Below are positions 16,042-24,299 of a DNA stretch of 64,000 nt, one piece after another. The notes below the pieces were generated by a model. It was not told where the DNA came from, did no database searches, and saw nothing but the letters and a program-made list of their open reading frames with translations. Numbering within the stretch: the stretch's first letter is position 1; every line of letters begins with the position of its first letter. This DNA comes from Trinickia terrae. GTDB taxonomy: Bacteria > Pseudomonadota > Gammaproteobacteria > Burkholderiales > Burkholderiaceae. A program made the translations under genes and the position numbers. The stretch spans positions 62,001 to 126,000 of the forward strand of contig NZ_SWJE01000012.1 of assembly GCF_005144415.1 (NCBI RefSeq), read 5' to 3'.

Positions 16042-18007
16042 TACTTCTCCCTGCAAGCAGTTGTTCGAAGCTGACAATGCGGCCTGCGATCGCGCTCGCG
16101 GCAACGGTCGACGGACTCGCCAGCCAGACCTGGCCCGGACCCGAGCGCCCAGGGAAGTTGCGATTGATCGCACTGACCGTCACCTGATCCGGACGCTCCG
16201 AAACACCCGGCCCAGCGTTGACGCATGCACCGCAACCCGGCTCGATCAGTTCGACACCTGCGCGCTCGAACGCCTCGAGCATCCCCTCGCGCGCACAATA
16301 GTCGCGAACGTCCTGACTACCGAACTGCAGGATGAAACGCGTCGATTCGGCGACTTTCAGACCATGCTCCAGCGCCCACCTGATCACGTCATGGCAGCGC
16401 TTGAGGTCCTCCCGCTTTCCACCCGTACACGAGCCGCCGTAGGCGATATCCACTTTTACGTCGTTGCCGAGTTCCGAAACCATCAGGCCATGCCCCGGAT
16501 CACCCGGGCTGGCAAGCATCGGTTCCAGTCGTGAGCAGTCCACTTCGATCGTGTGCGCAACTGGGGCATCGGGATCGCTATGCATCCAGGGCTCGATCTC
16601 GAACTCGACGCCCCTGCGCTCGCGCAAGAAGCGTTGCGTCTCGCTGTCGGGCACGATGATGCCGGTAAACCCGCCTATCTCGGCGACCATGTTGGTCAGC
16701 GTCGCGCGTTCATCCGTCGTCAGCTCCGCGATCGCCTCGCCGGTGTATTCGATCACCTGGCCAATGGCCCGTCCCTCTCTTACGTATGGCAGGCGAAGAA
16801 GATGAAGGACGATATCTTTTGCTTCGACGCCCGGCGGCAGTTCGCCGGTCAGGTTGACTCGGCAAGTCTCGGGCACCTTCACACGCACATCACCCGTAAG
16901 CCAGGCGTTCGCCATCTCCGTGGCGCCGATCCCGAACGCGAGTGCGCCCAACGCGCCACAGTGCGGCGTATGAGAATCGGTTCCCACCACAAGGTGACCG
17001 GGTTCAACGTAGCGCTCAGCCATGATGGAATGGCTGATGCCTTCGGAACCCTCGCGATCGGCCAACAGGCCGTGATGACGCAGCCCGAACTGCTCGCAGA
17101 AAGCCGTCTGCACCTGCCCAAGCCTCTGTGCCAGATCGAGCAGTCCGAGCGCGCGCCGCTCTGACGGCATGCTTCGGTGAATGAAAGTCAGGTGATCGGA
17201 AAAGCAGACGATCGAGTGCGGATCATGCAGCTCGATGCCGTCGCCATACTCGCGGCGCAGGAAACTGATGGACATGGGCGAGACGTACTCGTGCGCATAA
17301 CGCCAGTTCGCCGTCGCGAATACACTCTGCCCAGTCGCCACATTGCGAGACCCGCTGGCCCTGGCGATGATTTTTTCAGCGTAGGTCATCGGGTGTACCG
17401 GAACCGTTGGCATGGGAAGCCGCCATCCGGAGCGCCGCGCTTCGGTTAGCCGGAACAGCCCGCCTCGCCGGATCAGCTCCGCAGTCAGCTCATCTTCGCC
17501 GCGCGTAAATTCGTCGAGCGGGATTTCCTCGCCCCGGCGGATGCGCGCGATCAGGCCGAAGTCGGTCGACGTAAGCATGCCGAGGTTGTGACAATTCTGC
17601 CGATAGATTCGCTCAAAGCTTTCCGCGATGACGAGACGGATACCCGCGCACCATTCCGCAAACGGGCTCGCCTCTCGCGACGAGCCCTTGCCGTAGCGCC
17701 GACCCGCCACGGCAACCGCGAAATTGCCCGCTTTCACGGAACCCGGCTTCACCGGCCGCGTCCCGGAGCAGTCGAGGCCGAGGTAAGGGTACTCGCCCAG
17801 TTGCTCGTCGTAGTGATAGCAGACGTAGGCGGGCGTGATCTCGTCCGTCGAAACGTCGGTACGCAGCGGGCGAGCTTGCTCCAGGCTCACGTCCTCTCCC
17901 AGTAGTTGCCGCTCCATCATGGAAGCGTCCTGCGACAGGAACAGAATGCGTCCGTCGAAGCGAACCGTCCGTGCCGGTTGGGAAAGTTCGTTATACAGCT
18001 GATCCAC
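15998..18007 (-). CDS. Aconitase-superfamily dehydratase, swivel domain fused ahead of Fe-S domains
   Basis: 669 residues, GTG start at 18007 with AGGAG upstream. Residues ~1-190 form the swivel (LeuD/small-subunit) domain with 'GSSREASPFAEW'. Residues ~200-650 form domains 1-3 of the large subunit with 'VVGTDSHTPHCGALGALAFGIGATEMA' and the 4Fe-4S cysteines in 'GGSCTGGKRED' and 'GCGACVNAG'. Swivel-first order is that of AcnB, but the N-terminal HEAT domain is missing, and the length is below bacterial AcnA/AcnB. With a CoA-transferase and an HMG-CoA-lyase-like enzyme nearby, I infer hydration or isomerisation of a branched C5-C6 dicarboxylic acid (citraconate/citramalate-like or dimethylmalate-like) rather than citrate. 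Confidence 0.85.
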   Translation of the reverse strand: MDQLYNELSQPARTVRFDGRILFLSQDASMMERQLLGEDVSLEQARPLRTDVSTDEITPAYVCYHYDEQLGEYPYLGLDCSGTRPVKPGSVKAGNFAVAVAGRRYGKGSSREASPFAEWCAGIRLVIAESFERIYRQNCHNLGMLTSTDFGLIARIRRGEEIPLDEFTRGEDELTAELIRRGGLFRLTEARRSGWRLPMPTVPVHPMTYAEKIIARASGSRNVATGQSVFATANWRYAHEYVSPMSISFLRREYGDGIELHDPHSIVCFSDHLTFIHRSMPSERRALGLLDLAQRLGQVQTAFCEQFGLRHHGLLADREGSEGISHSIMAERYVEPGHLVVGTDSHTPHCGALGALAFGIGATEMANAWLTGDVRVKVPETCRVNLTGELPPGVEAKDIVLHLLRLPYVREGRAIGQVIEYTGEAIAELTTDERATLTNMVAEIGGFTGIIVPDSETQRFLRERRGVEFEIEPWMHSDPDAPVAHTIEVDCSRLEPMLASPGDPGHGLMVSELGNDVKVDIAYGGSCTGGKREDLKRCHDVIRWALEHGLKVAESTRFILQFGSQDVRDYCAREGMLEAFERAGVELIEPGCGACVNAGPGVSERPDQVTVSAINRNFPGRSGPGQVWLASPSTVAASAIAGRIVSFEQLLAGRSNAKGDARYQGCPDT

Positions 18008-18071
18008 GGTTATCTCCTGATTTGTCTTTGACCGGATTGATCGAACATGCAGCCCCGCTCCGATTGACTGT

Positions 18072-19511
18072 TCACCGGTTCAATTGCTCGAGCGGTACGC
18101 CATTGGTTCGCGGGCCGAAGGCGCCGATCGAAATCGCGACAGCAATCATTGCAGCCGTCACTCCGGCAAATACGCCACCCACACCGAAGCCCTTCAGCAG
18201 CGCCGCGATGAGGAAGCCTGAGAACATCGCACCGATGCGGCTCGCCGAATAGACCATCCCGCTTGCCCGCCCGCGCAGTGCCGTCGGAAACAGCTCGGAC
18301 TGGTACGCGTGACAGGAGACCGACAGCGTCTGCGTAGCGAGGCTGATCAGGATGCCGCAGACAATGAGCGGAATCGTCGATCTCATTTGCCCGAACGCAA
18401 TCCCGCAAATACTGATTGCAAGCGCGCTTCCAACAATGAGGTATTTCCGCTGGATCCTGTCCGCGTAGAGCATGCCGAGCAACGGCCCCGCAGGCATCGC
18501 GAACGCGATGATGAACGAATAGAGAAGGCTTTTCGTCACGGTAATGCCTTGGGCAATGAGCAGCGTTGGAACCCAATTCACAAACCCGTGATAGCCGATC
18601 GCCTGAAAGAAGTTGAATACGGCCAGCATGATCAGACGCGAGCGGTATGGAGCCTGCCACAAGTCGGCCAGAGAGACGCGATGCTGCACAGGCTGAGCGC
18701 CGGCGATCTCGGGCGGCGCCAACGGCGACCCCGACTGCCCGACGATAATCGATTCCATCTTGTCGACGATCCGCTCACTTTCGGCCTGACGGCCATGATC
18801 GGCGAGCCAGCGCGGGCTCTCGGGCACGCGGCGCCGGATGAACCAGACAACGACGGCGCCGGCTGAGCCCGCCAATACGACTGCGCGCCATCCGTCGAGT
18901 CCGAAGACCTTCTGAGGCACAAGCCACCACGAAAGAAGCGCGGCAACCGGAGCGGCCGCGAACATCACTGTCTGGTTGAACGCGATCGCACGGCCGCGCA
19001 TCTGCTGCGGCACGATCTCCGTCACATAAGTGTCGATGGTAATAATTTCGACGCCCACGCCGATGCCTGTGATGAATCGCCAGAGCAGCAATCCTTCCGG
19101 CGTGGTTTGCAATGCCATGATCGCCGAACTGACCGAATACCAGAGCAGAGAGAAAGTAAAGACAGCGCGACGTCCATATCGGTCGGGCATCCAGCCCAGA
19201 CCGAAGGTGCCGGCAAACAGCCCTGCAAAAGTCGCGGCGATGAAAGCTGCAATACCCGTCATGCCGAAGAACGCCTCTGTCGTGGTCTGCAGCAGACCGC
19301 TTTTCACCATCCCCGGCGCGATATACCCCGTGAATATCAGGTCATAAATCTCGAAGAAACCGCCCAGCGAGATCAGTAGCACCAGCATCCACATGTGCCG
19401 CGTGACCGGCAGTCGATCAATGCGCGCGGAAATCCGTGCCCCGAGTGTCGCATCGGCCCCGGGGCTGGGGGTAGCAAGCGAGGTCGAGCCCGCGGTGGCG
19501 TTCGTTTGCAT
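18072..19511 (-). CDS. MFS transporter of the acid/sugar symporter type
   Basis: 479 residues, 12 membrane segments. 'GFFEIYDLIFTGYI' in TM1, 'GWMPDRYGRRAVFTFSLLWY' in loop 2-3 and 'FITGIGVGVEIITIDTYVTEIVP' fit the aromatic-acid/organic-acid side of the MFS; 'ESPRWLADHGR' is the usual central loop start. It sits between the dehydratase (64 bp) and CoA-transferase genes on the same strand, so it most likely imports the acid that this cluster degrades. ATG 19511 with GGAGACACTCAG upstream. Confidence 0.88.
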   Translation of the reverse strand: MQTNATAGSTSLATPSPGADATLGARISARIDRLPVTRHMWMLVLLISLGGFFEIYDLIFTGYIAPGMVKSGLLQTTTEAFFGMTGIAAFIAATFAGLFAGTFGLGWMPDRYGRRAVFTFSLLWYSVSSAIMALQTTPEGLLLWRFITGIGVGVEIITIDTYVTEIVPQQMRGRAIAFNQTVMFAAAPVAALLSWWLVPQKVFGLDGWRAVVLAGSAGAVVVWFIRRRVPESPRWLADHGRQAESERIVDKMESIIVGQSGSPLAPPEIAGAQPVQHRVSLADLWQAPYRSRLIMLAVFNFFQAIGYHGFVNWVPTLLIAQGITVTKSLLYSFIIAFAMPAGPLLGMLYADRIQRKYLIVGSALAISICGIAFGQMRSTIPLIVCGILISLATQTLSVSCHAYQSELFPTALRGRASGMVYSASRIGAMFSGFLIAALLKGFGVGGVFAGVTAAMIAVAISIGAFGPRTNGVPLEQLNR

Positions 19512-19563
19512 CTGAGTGTCTCCTGTATGCCACCGGTTTTCCGGTGTGCATTCATAGCGTGGG

Positions 19564-20715
19564 CTATTTGGTTAGCCGTGAGAGAACTTCTTCGGTGTGC
19601 TCTCCCACACGCGCCAACGGTTGACGCACGCCTGGCCGTCTGCCGCCGATGGTGATGGGCAGCAACACCACGTCTGTCGACCATCCGTCGTCGGTCTCCA
19701 TCACGGCAAGCCCTCCGCTGGCCCTCAGATGCGGATCATTCAAGAGTTGCTCCGGGCGCGCGATGGGCGCATAGGGGACGCCGGCTGCTTCGAGCCTGGG
19801 CGCCAGGTCCGCCGCCTTATGGTCGCGAAGAATCGCACCAAGGCGCTCCAGCAGTTCGGGCCTTATCGCTACCCGCAAGGCGTTGGTCGCCAATCTCGGG
19901 TCGCTCGCAAGTTCAGGACATCCGAGAACGTCGCACAGTGCAATAAACTGCTTGTCGCTCACCGCGCCTATGAAGAGCTGTTCGCCGCCCGCGAGCGTAA
20001 AGACGTCGTAGACACTCCATGCCGATGCGCGCGCCGGCATCGGCATCGGAGGCTCGCCCGTCATCGCGTACTGCTGCATGTGCTGCGCGGACAGGAAGAC
20101 GCAGTTTTCGAAGAGCGCGCTTTGCACTTCCTGACCTTTACCGGTGGAGTCGCGCTCGCGCAGCGCGGCCAGAACACCGATCGCGCCGAACATGCCGCCC
20201 ATGATGTCGTTGACGGATGTGCCGGCGCGCAATGGCCGCCCTACGGGGCCCGTCATGTATGAAAGCCCGCCCATCATCTGCACGACCTCGTCCAATGCAA
20301 GCCGCTTCTCGTAGGGACCAGGCAAAAAGCCCTTGTGCGACGCATAGATGAGGCGGGGATAAACGCGAGAAAGCGTGTCGTAGTCAAGGCCCAGCTGGGC
20401 CATCAGGCCAGGCCGGAAATTCTCGAGCATCACGTCGCAGGAGCCGATTAGCCGGATCGCCGCATCGCGTCCGTCGGGCGTGTTCACGTCGATCACGACG
20501 CTTTTCTTGTTTCGATTGAATGAACGAAAGAATCCGATGCCCAGTCCCGGGAGCATTCGTGTCTTGTCGCCGCCCGGCGGTTCGACCTTGATCACTTCCG
20601 CACCAAGGTCCGCGAGAATCATTCCGCACGTCGGTCCCATGACCATGTGTGTGAACTCGACGACGCGTATGCCGTCGAGGGGAAGCTTCCTGTCGTTATT
20701 CGCCTGATTGCTCAT
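19564..20715 (-). CDS. CaiB/BaiF (family III) CoA-transferase
   Basis: 383 residues from ATG 20715 (GAGGCAGACG upstream), starting only 8 nt after the stop of the lyase gene. 'LDGIRVVEFTHMVMGPTCGMILADLGAEVIKVEPPGGDKTR' is the classical N-terminus, and Asp of 'LALDEVVQMMGG...' provides the carboxylate that carries the CoA-acyl intermediate in this family; 'NFRPG' and 'GQEVQSALFEN' are also typical. It would activate the carboxylic acid to its CoA thioester, probably from succinyl-CoA or acetyl-CoA, to feed the lyase encoded upstream. Confidence 0.88.
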   Translation of the reverse strand: MSNQANNDRKLPLDGIRVVEFTHMVMGPTCGMILADLGAEVIKVEPPGGDKTRMLPGLGIGFFRSFNRNKKSVVIDVNTPDGRDAAIRLIGSCDVMLENFRPGLMAQLGLDYDTLSRVYPRLIYASHKGFLPGPYEKRLALDEVVQMMGGLSYMTGPVGRPLRAGTSVNDIMGGMFGAIGVLAALRERDSTGKGQEVQSALFENCVFLSAQHMQQYAMTGEPPMPMPARASAWSVYDVFTLAGGEQLFIGAVSDKQFIALCDVLGCPELASDPRLATNALRVAIRPELLERLGAILRDHKAADLAPRLEAAGVPYAPIARPEQLLNDPHLRASGGLAVMETDDGWSTDVVLLPITIGGRRPGVRQPLARVGEHTEEVLSRLTK

Positions 20716-20723
20716 CGTCTGCC

Positions 20724-21674
20724 TCAGACATCGATCTCGCTGACCGCGCATCGCGTCCCGGCTGTCTTCGGCAACCCGGCACGCCACAAGGAACCGTGCA
20801 GCGTTTCGTTTGGGAGCCACTCTGCGATTTTTTTGCGAAGCGCCAGTAGTGCCGGAATGTCGATACCCGTTTCAATGCCCATGTCTGCGAGCATGAACGC
20901 GAGATCCTCGCTGGACGCGTTACCGCTCGCGCCCGGGGCGTGCGGGCAGCCGCCAATCCCGGCCAGCGTCGCGTCGAAACGCGTCACACCCGTCTGCAGC
21001 GCGGCATAAACGTTGGCTAGTGCAAGGCCGCGTGTATCGTGAAAGTGCCCGCACCAGAGGCGCTCACCGGCGATATCGCGCGCCTTGTCGAAGAGTTCGC
21101 GCACTGCCGACGGACTCGCATAACCAACGGTATCCGCCAGGCTGACGCGATCGACGCCGGCATCGAGCAATGCCTGCATGCAGCGCAGAACTTCCACCTG
21201 ATCGACATCGCCCTGGATCGTGCAGCCGAATGCCGTGCCGATACCGCCTTCAATCAGGGTTGCGGATCCGGCGGCGTCGCGCGCAGCGCGCATGCGGGCA
21301 ACCTCGGCGATCACCTCGTCGGGAAGCTTGCGCAGGTTCGCGAGGCTGTGTTCACGGCTTGCCGAAACAGGGATGAGCATCAGATCGGCGTTCGTCTCGA
21401 TCGCACGTTCGGCGCCCTTCAGGTTCGGCACGAGCACGGAAACGAAGAGACCGGGCAGCGTCTTGGCGTAAGTCACGAGTTCGGCCGTATCGGCCAACTG
21501 AGGCAGGAGCCGCGCGGGCACGAACGAGCCGACCTCGATTTCGCGTTGTCCGGCCCTGTAGGCATCCGCAATCCATTCGATCTTGCGTTCGGTGGGAAGA
21601 ATGGTCCGGATGCTCTGCAAGCCGTCGCGAAGCCCGACTTCGCGAATCGTCGCGTGAGCGGGAAGGGTGGACAT
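20724..21674 (-). CDS. HMG-CoA lyase-like acyl-CoA lyase
   Basis: 316 residues from ATG 21674 (GGAGACAGCCCC upstream; an upstream extension to 21917 lacks homology). DRE-TIM metallolyase: 'REVGLRDGLQS' (the catalytic Arg/Asp and metal ligand), 'GHFHDTRGLALANVYAAL' (metal His pair) and 'GIGGCPHAPGASGNASSEDL', with the active-site Cys of the HMG-CoA lyase flexible loop. It cleaves a 3-hydroxy-acyl-CoA (HMG-CoA or citramalyl-CoA type) to acetyl-CoA plus a keto acid. First gene of the operon with the CoA-transferase, transporter, dehydratase and Lrp genes, divergent from a LysR. Confidence 0.88.
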   Translation of the reverse strand: MSTLPAHATIREVGLRDGLQSIRTILPTERKIEWIADAYRAGQREIEVGSFVPARLLPQLADTAELVTYAKTLPGLFVSVLVPNLKGAERAIETNADLMLIPVSASREHSLANLRKLPDEVIAEVARMRAARDAAGSATLIEGGIGTAFGCTIQGDVDQVEVLRCMQALLDAGVDRVSLADTVGYASPSAVRELFDKARDIAGERLWCGHFHDTRGLALANVYAALQTGVTRFDATLAGIGGCPHAPGASGNASSEDLAFMLADMGIETGIDIPALLALRKKIAEWLPNETLHGSLWRAGLPKTAGTRCAVSEIDV

Positions 21675-21850
21675 GGGGCTGTCTCCGTCTGGTTCCCCGG
21701 TTACGAATGCCGGGGTTGAGGCAGCCACTTTAGAGCTTCCGGAAACGCGCCAGAAGAGGTATTTTGGAAGGCAACCGTTCCGAGCCGGAATGCCACGTCT
21801 CAGGTGAGCGAGGTGCGACGGTTCAGGGCAAACCACACTCGAAGGGCAAC

Positions 21851-22786
21851 ATGCGAGACATCGACCTGAAAACGCTGCGCCTGTTCGTCGCCGTTTGCGA
21901 GTACGGGAACATCGCAAGAGCAGCGGAAGAGGCGCATATCGAGCCGTCCGCGATCAGCAAGCGTATCGGTCAACTGGAGAGCGATTTTGGGGTTTCGCTG
22001 CTGACGCGCGGGCGTCGAGGCGTCGAGACGACGCCAGCCGGCGCGGCGCTGCTCGAACAGTCGCGAGGCGTACTCTTCGCGATGGAGCGCATCACCACCG
22101 ATCTTGCCGCGTTCGGTGGGGGCGTAAAGGGACGCGTAAGCATTTGCGCTTCACCGTCCGCGATCGCCGAAGCACTGCTCGACGACATCGCGTCGTTCAT
22201 GCGCGAACCCACCAATCTCAACATCACGGTGGACGTGGAAGAAAGGCTTTCAGTCGATCTTGTCCGGCAGCTTCGCGAGGGCGCGGCATCTGTCGGCGTC
22301 TGCTGGGACAACGTCGATTTAGAGGGTTTGCAAATGCGGCCCTACCGGAACGATCACCTTGCTCTCGCCGTGCACTCCGCCCATCCGCTAGCGAGAAAGA
22401 AGTCGATCGCCTTCGACGAAACGCTCCCATTCGATTACGTCGGCTTGCCACCCAGCACCGCCGTCCACACGATGCTCCAGCGCGCGGCAGCGAGCGCAGG
22501 CAAGACGATCTCGTACCGCGTGATCGTGTCGAGCTTCGACGCTGCGTTCAGGGTCGTCGCGGCGGGTCTGGGTATCAGCGTACTTCCCATCGAGGTGGCC
22601 GAAACCTATCGACGGGTGCTCAATGTCCGCGTCATCCCGTTAACCGACGCTTGGGCAAACCGGCGCTTCGTTGTTTGCTTCAAGAACTTCGAGTCGCTAC
22701 AGCTGGGTGCACAGCGATTGGTGGAATATCTTTGCAGACGGGCCCAACTCCCCCCAAATCGCTCAAGTGCCGCAACGCCCCCCTGA
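21851..22786 (+). CDS. LysR-family regulator of the acid-degradation cluster
   Basis: 311 residues from ATG 21851 (AAGGGCAAC upstream). N-terminal winged helix ('LRLFVAVCEYGNIARAAEEAHIEPSAISKRIGQLESDFGVSLLTR') followed by a periplasmic-binding-fold effector domain. It is divergent from the lyase/CoA-transferase/transporter/dehydratase operon with a 176-bp gap, the standard layout for a LysR activator of that operon. A TTCCGGAA palindrome at 21737-21744 lies in the gap. It ends 2 bp from the convergent catC stop. Confidence 0.88.
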   Translation: MRDIDLKTLRLFVAVCEYGNIARAAEEAHIEPSAISKRIGQLESDFGVSLLTRGRRGVETTPAGAALLEQSRGVLFAMERITTDLAAFGGGVKGRVSICASPSAIAEALLDDIASFMREPTNLNITVDVEERLSVDLVRQLREGAASVGVCWDNVDLEGLQMRPYRNDHLALAVHSAHPLARKKSIAFDETLPFDYVGLPPSTAVHTMLQRAAASAGKTISYRVIVSSFDAAFRVVAAGLGISVLPIEVAETYRRVLNVRVIPLTDAWANRRFVVCFKNFESLQLGAQRLVEYLCRRAQLPPNRSSAATPP

Positions 22787-22788
22787 TC

Positions 22789-23079
22789 TCAGCGCTCGTC
22801 TTCGTGAATCGACGACGGATGCCGGCACAGCGCATCCACTTCGATCTCCATGAAGCGAAAGAGCGGCAGCTGAAACAGCAATTCGTTGAGCTGAGCCGGG
22901 CTCTCCACATCGAACACGCTGAAGTTCGCGTATTGCCCGGCGATTCTCCAGAGATGCCGCCATACGCCTTCTTGCTGCAGCCTTTGCGCCATCGCTTTCT
23001 CGTCGGCGATGAGGCGCTGCGCCGTCTCGGCCGGCAAGTCCGGCGGCAGCTTAACGACCATCTTTACGTGAAATAACAT
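22789..23079 (-). CDS. catC: Muconolactone delta-isomerase
   Basis: 96 residues, exactly the size of CatC. 'MLFHVKMVVKLPPDLP', 'WRIAGQYANFSVFDVES' and 'LPLFRFMEIEVDALCRHPSS' are the conserved blocks of this decameric cytoplasmic enzyme, which converts (+)-muconolactone to beta-ketoadipate enol-lactone. It is the last gene of catB-catA-catC on the minus strand, separated from catA by a 242-bp repeat-bearing gap. ATG 23079 follows AGGGGGCACG. Confidence 0.95.
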   Translation of the reverse strand: MLFHVKMVVKLPPDLPAETAQRLIADEKAMAQRLQQEGVWRHLWRIAGQYANFSVFDVESPAQLNELLFQLPLFRFMEIEVDALCRHPSSIHEDER

Positions 23080-23092
23080 CGTGCCCCCTGTC

Positions 23093-23275
23093 GATCTGAG
23101 TTAGCGCTTTAGCGCTTACTCAGATCCCATGCTGTGGTTGCTTGGAGTTAGTGCTTCAGCACTTACTCCAAGCCCTCAGCGGTCGACCGGAGTTAGCGCT
23201 TTAGCGCTTACTCAGATCCCATGCTGTGGTTGCTTGGAGTTAGCGCTTCAGCGCTTACTCCAAGCCCTCAGCGGT
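23093..23275. repeat. Tandem ~86-bp intergenic repeat containing four hairpins
   Basis: Two copies of an ~86-bp unit (about 23098-23183 and 23190-23275, period 92 bp) lie between catA and catC. Each copy holds two stem-loops: GATCTGAGTTAGCGC/GCGCTTACTCAGATC-type (23093-23126; 23186-23217, weaker base) and CTTGGAGTTAGCGC-TTCA-GCGCTTACTCCAAG-type (23141-23172; 23233-23264). In copy 1 the second stem carries paired changes GTGC/GCAC where copy 2 has GCGC/GCGC, i.e. compensating substitutions that keep the stem, which supports an RNA or DNA structural role. Confidence 0.85.
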
Positions 23276-23321
23276 TCGTTTGCGAGGCTGCCCCACAGGT
23301 CAGCCGCGCCCTTTCCCGTTG

Positions 23322-24233
23322 TCAGGCGGCTTCGGCGCGAACCCGCTCCACTTCGGTCGACGGCAAGCCTTGGCGATCGTGCACCAGCGTGAAGTCGAAA
23401 TCGATCAGCGCGAACTGGCCGCTGACGTCATACGGCTTGCCGGCCGCGCCCTCTTCCTTCTTCACCGCCGGCACGAGGCCCTCGCGCGTGGCGAACGCGA
23501 AGTCGTCCCACAGGTAGGGGTCGCCCTCGATGTTGATCTGCGTGGTCAGCTTGCGGAATCCGGGCGCCGACACGAAGAAGTGGATATGCGCAGGCCGATG
23601 GCCATGACGGCCCAGCGAGTCGAGCAACTGCTTCGTCTTGCCTTCCGGCGGCACGCTGTAGCCGATCGGCACCACGCTGCGGAAGCTATAGGTGCCGTCG
23701 GCGTTGGTGCGAATCGAGCGCCGCAGGTTGAAGGCGGGCTGCGAAGCGTCGAAGTACGAGTAGTTGCCCAGATGGTTCGCGTGCCACACCTCGACGAGCG
23801 CGCCCCCAACCGGCGCGCCGTCTTCGCCCAGTACGCGGCCGCGCATCACGAGCGTTTCGCCCGGCTCGTCGCCGTTGTCGAGCCGCGCATGCCCGACCGA
23901 CTCCGGCGCACCGGCCACGTATAGCGGACCTTCGATCGTGCGCGGCGTGCCGCCCGCCAGCCCGGCCTTTTGCTCGGCTTCGTCGAGACGCAGGTCCAGG
24001 AAGTGCTCGAAGCCGAGGCCCGGCGCAATGAGACCGAGCTCGCCGCTCTTGCCGGCTTCGGCGAGGAAGTTGAGCGCGGCCCAGAATTCGTCGGGCTGGA
24101 CGTCCAGATCCTCGATCGTGTAGAAAAGGTCGCGCACGACGCGATTGACGATCGCCCTGGTGCGTGCGTCGCCTTCGTGAGTGGCGCTTGCGTCGATCTT
24201 GTTGAGCAAAGCGTCAATGGTCTTCCTGTCCAT
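23322..24233 (-). CDS. catA: Catechol 1,2-dioxygenase
   Basis: 303 residues, an intradiol ring-cleavage dioxygenase. An N-terminal helical dimer/linker domain is followed by the catalytic domain with 'GPLYVAGAPES' (Tyr ligand), 'GALVEVWHANHLGNYSYFD' (second Tyr), and 'HGHRPAHIHFFVSAPGF' (two His ligands of Fe(III)). It opens catechol to cis,cis-muconate in the cytoplasm. Middle gene of catBAC, 66 bp after catB; start ATG 24233 with GGAGACACAG upstream. Confidence 0.95.
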   Translation of the reverse strand: MDRKTIDALLNKIDASATHEGDARTRAIVNRVVRDLFYTIEDLDVQPDEFWAALNFLAEAGKSGELGLIAPGLGFEHFLDLRLDEAEQKAGLAGGTPRTIEGPLYVAGAPESVGHARLDNGDEPGETLVMRGRVLGEDGAPVGGALVEVWHANHLGNYSYFDASQPAFNLRRSIRTNADGTYSFRSVVPIGYSVPPEGKTKQLLDSLGRHGHRPAHIHFFVSAPGFRKLTTQINIEGDPYLWDDFAFATREGLVPAVKKEEGAAGKPYDVSGQFALIDFDFTLVHDRQGLPSTEVERVRAEAA

Positions 24234-24299
24234 CTGTGTCTCCTTGATTGAATCAATGTCAATGCGCTTGGGGCTGCAATATGGATGTGTGCCGTCGCG

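Noticed and set aside
23093-23275. Possible CRISPR or attachment site
   Set aside because: Only two units, no spacer diversity and no integrase; stem-loops fit an intergenic palindromic repeat.
22671-23517. Small plus-strand frames (60-98 codons) over catC and the hairpin repeats
   Set aside because: They are translations of the palindromic repeats and the antisense of catA/catC; no ribosome sites or homology.
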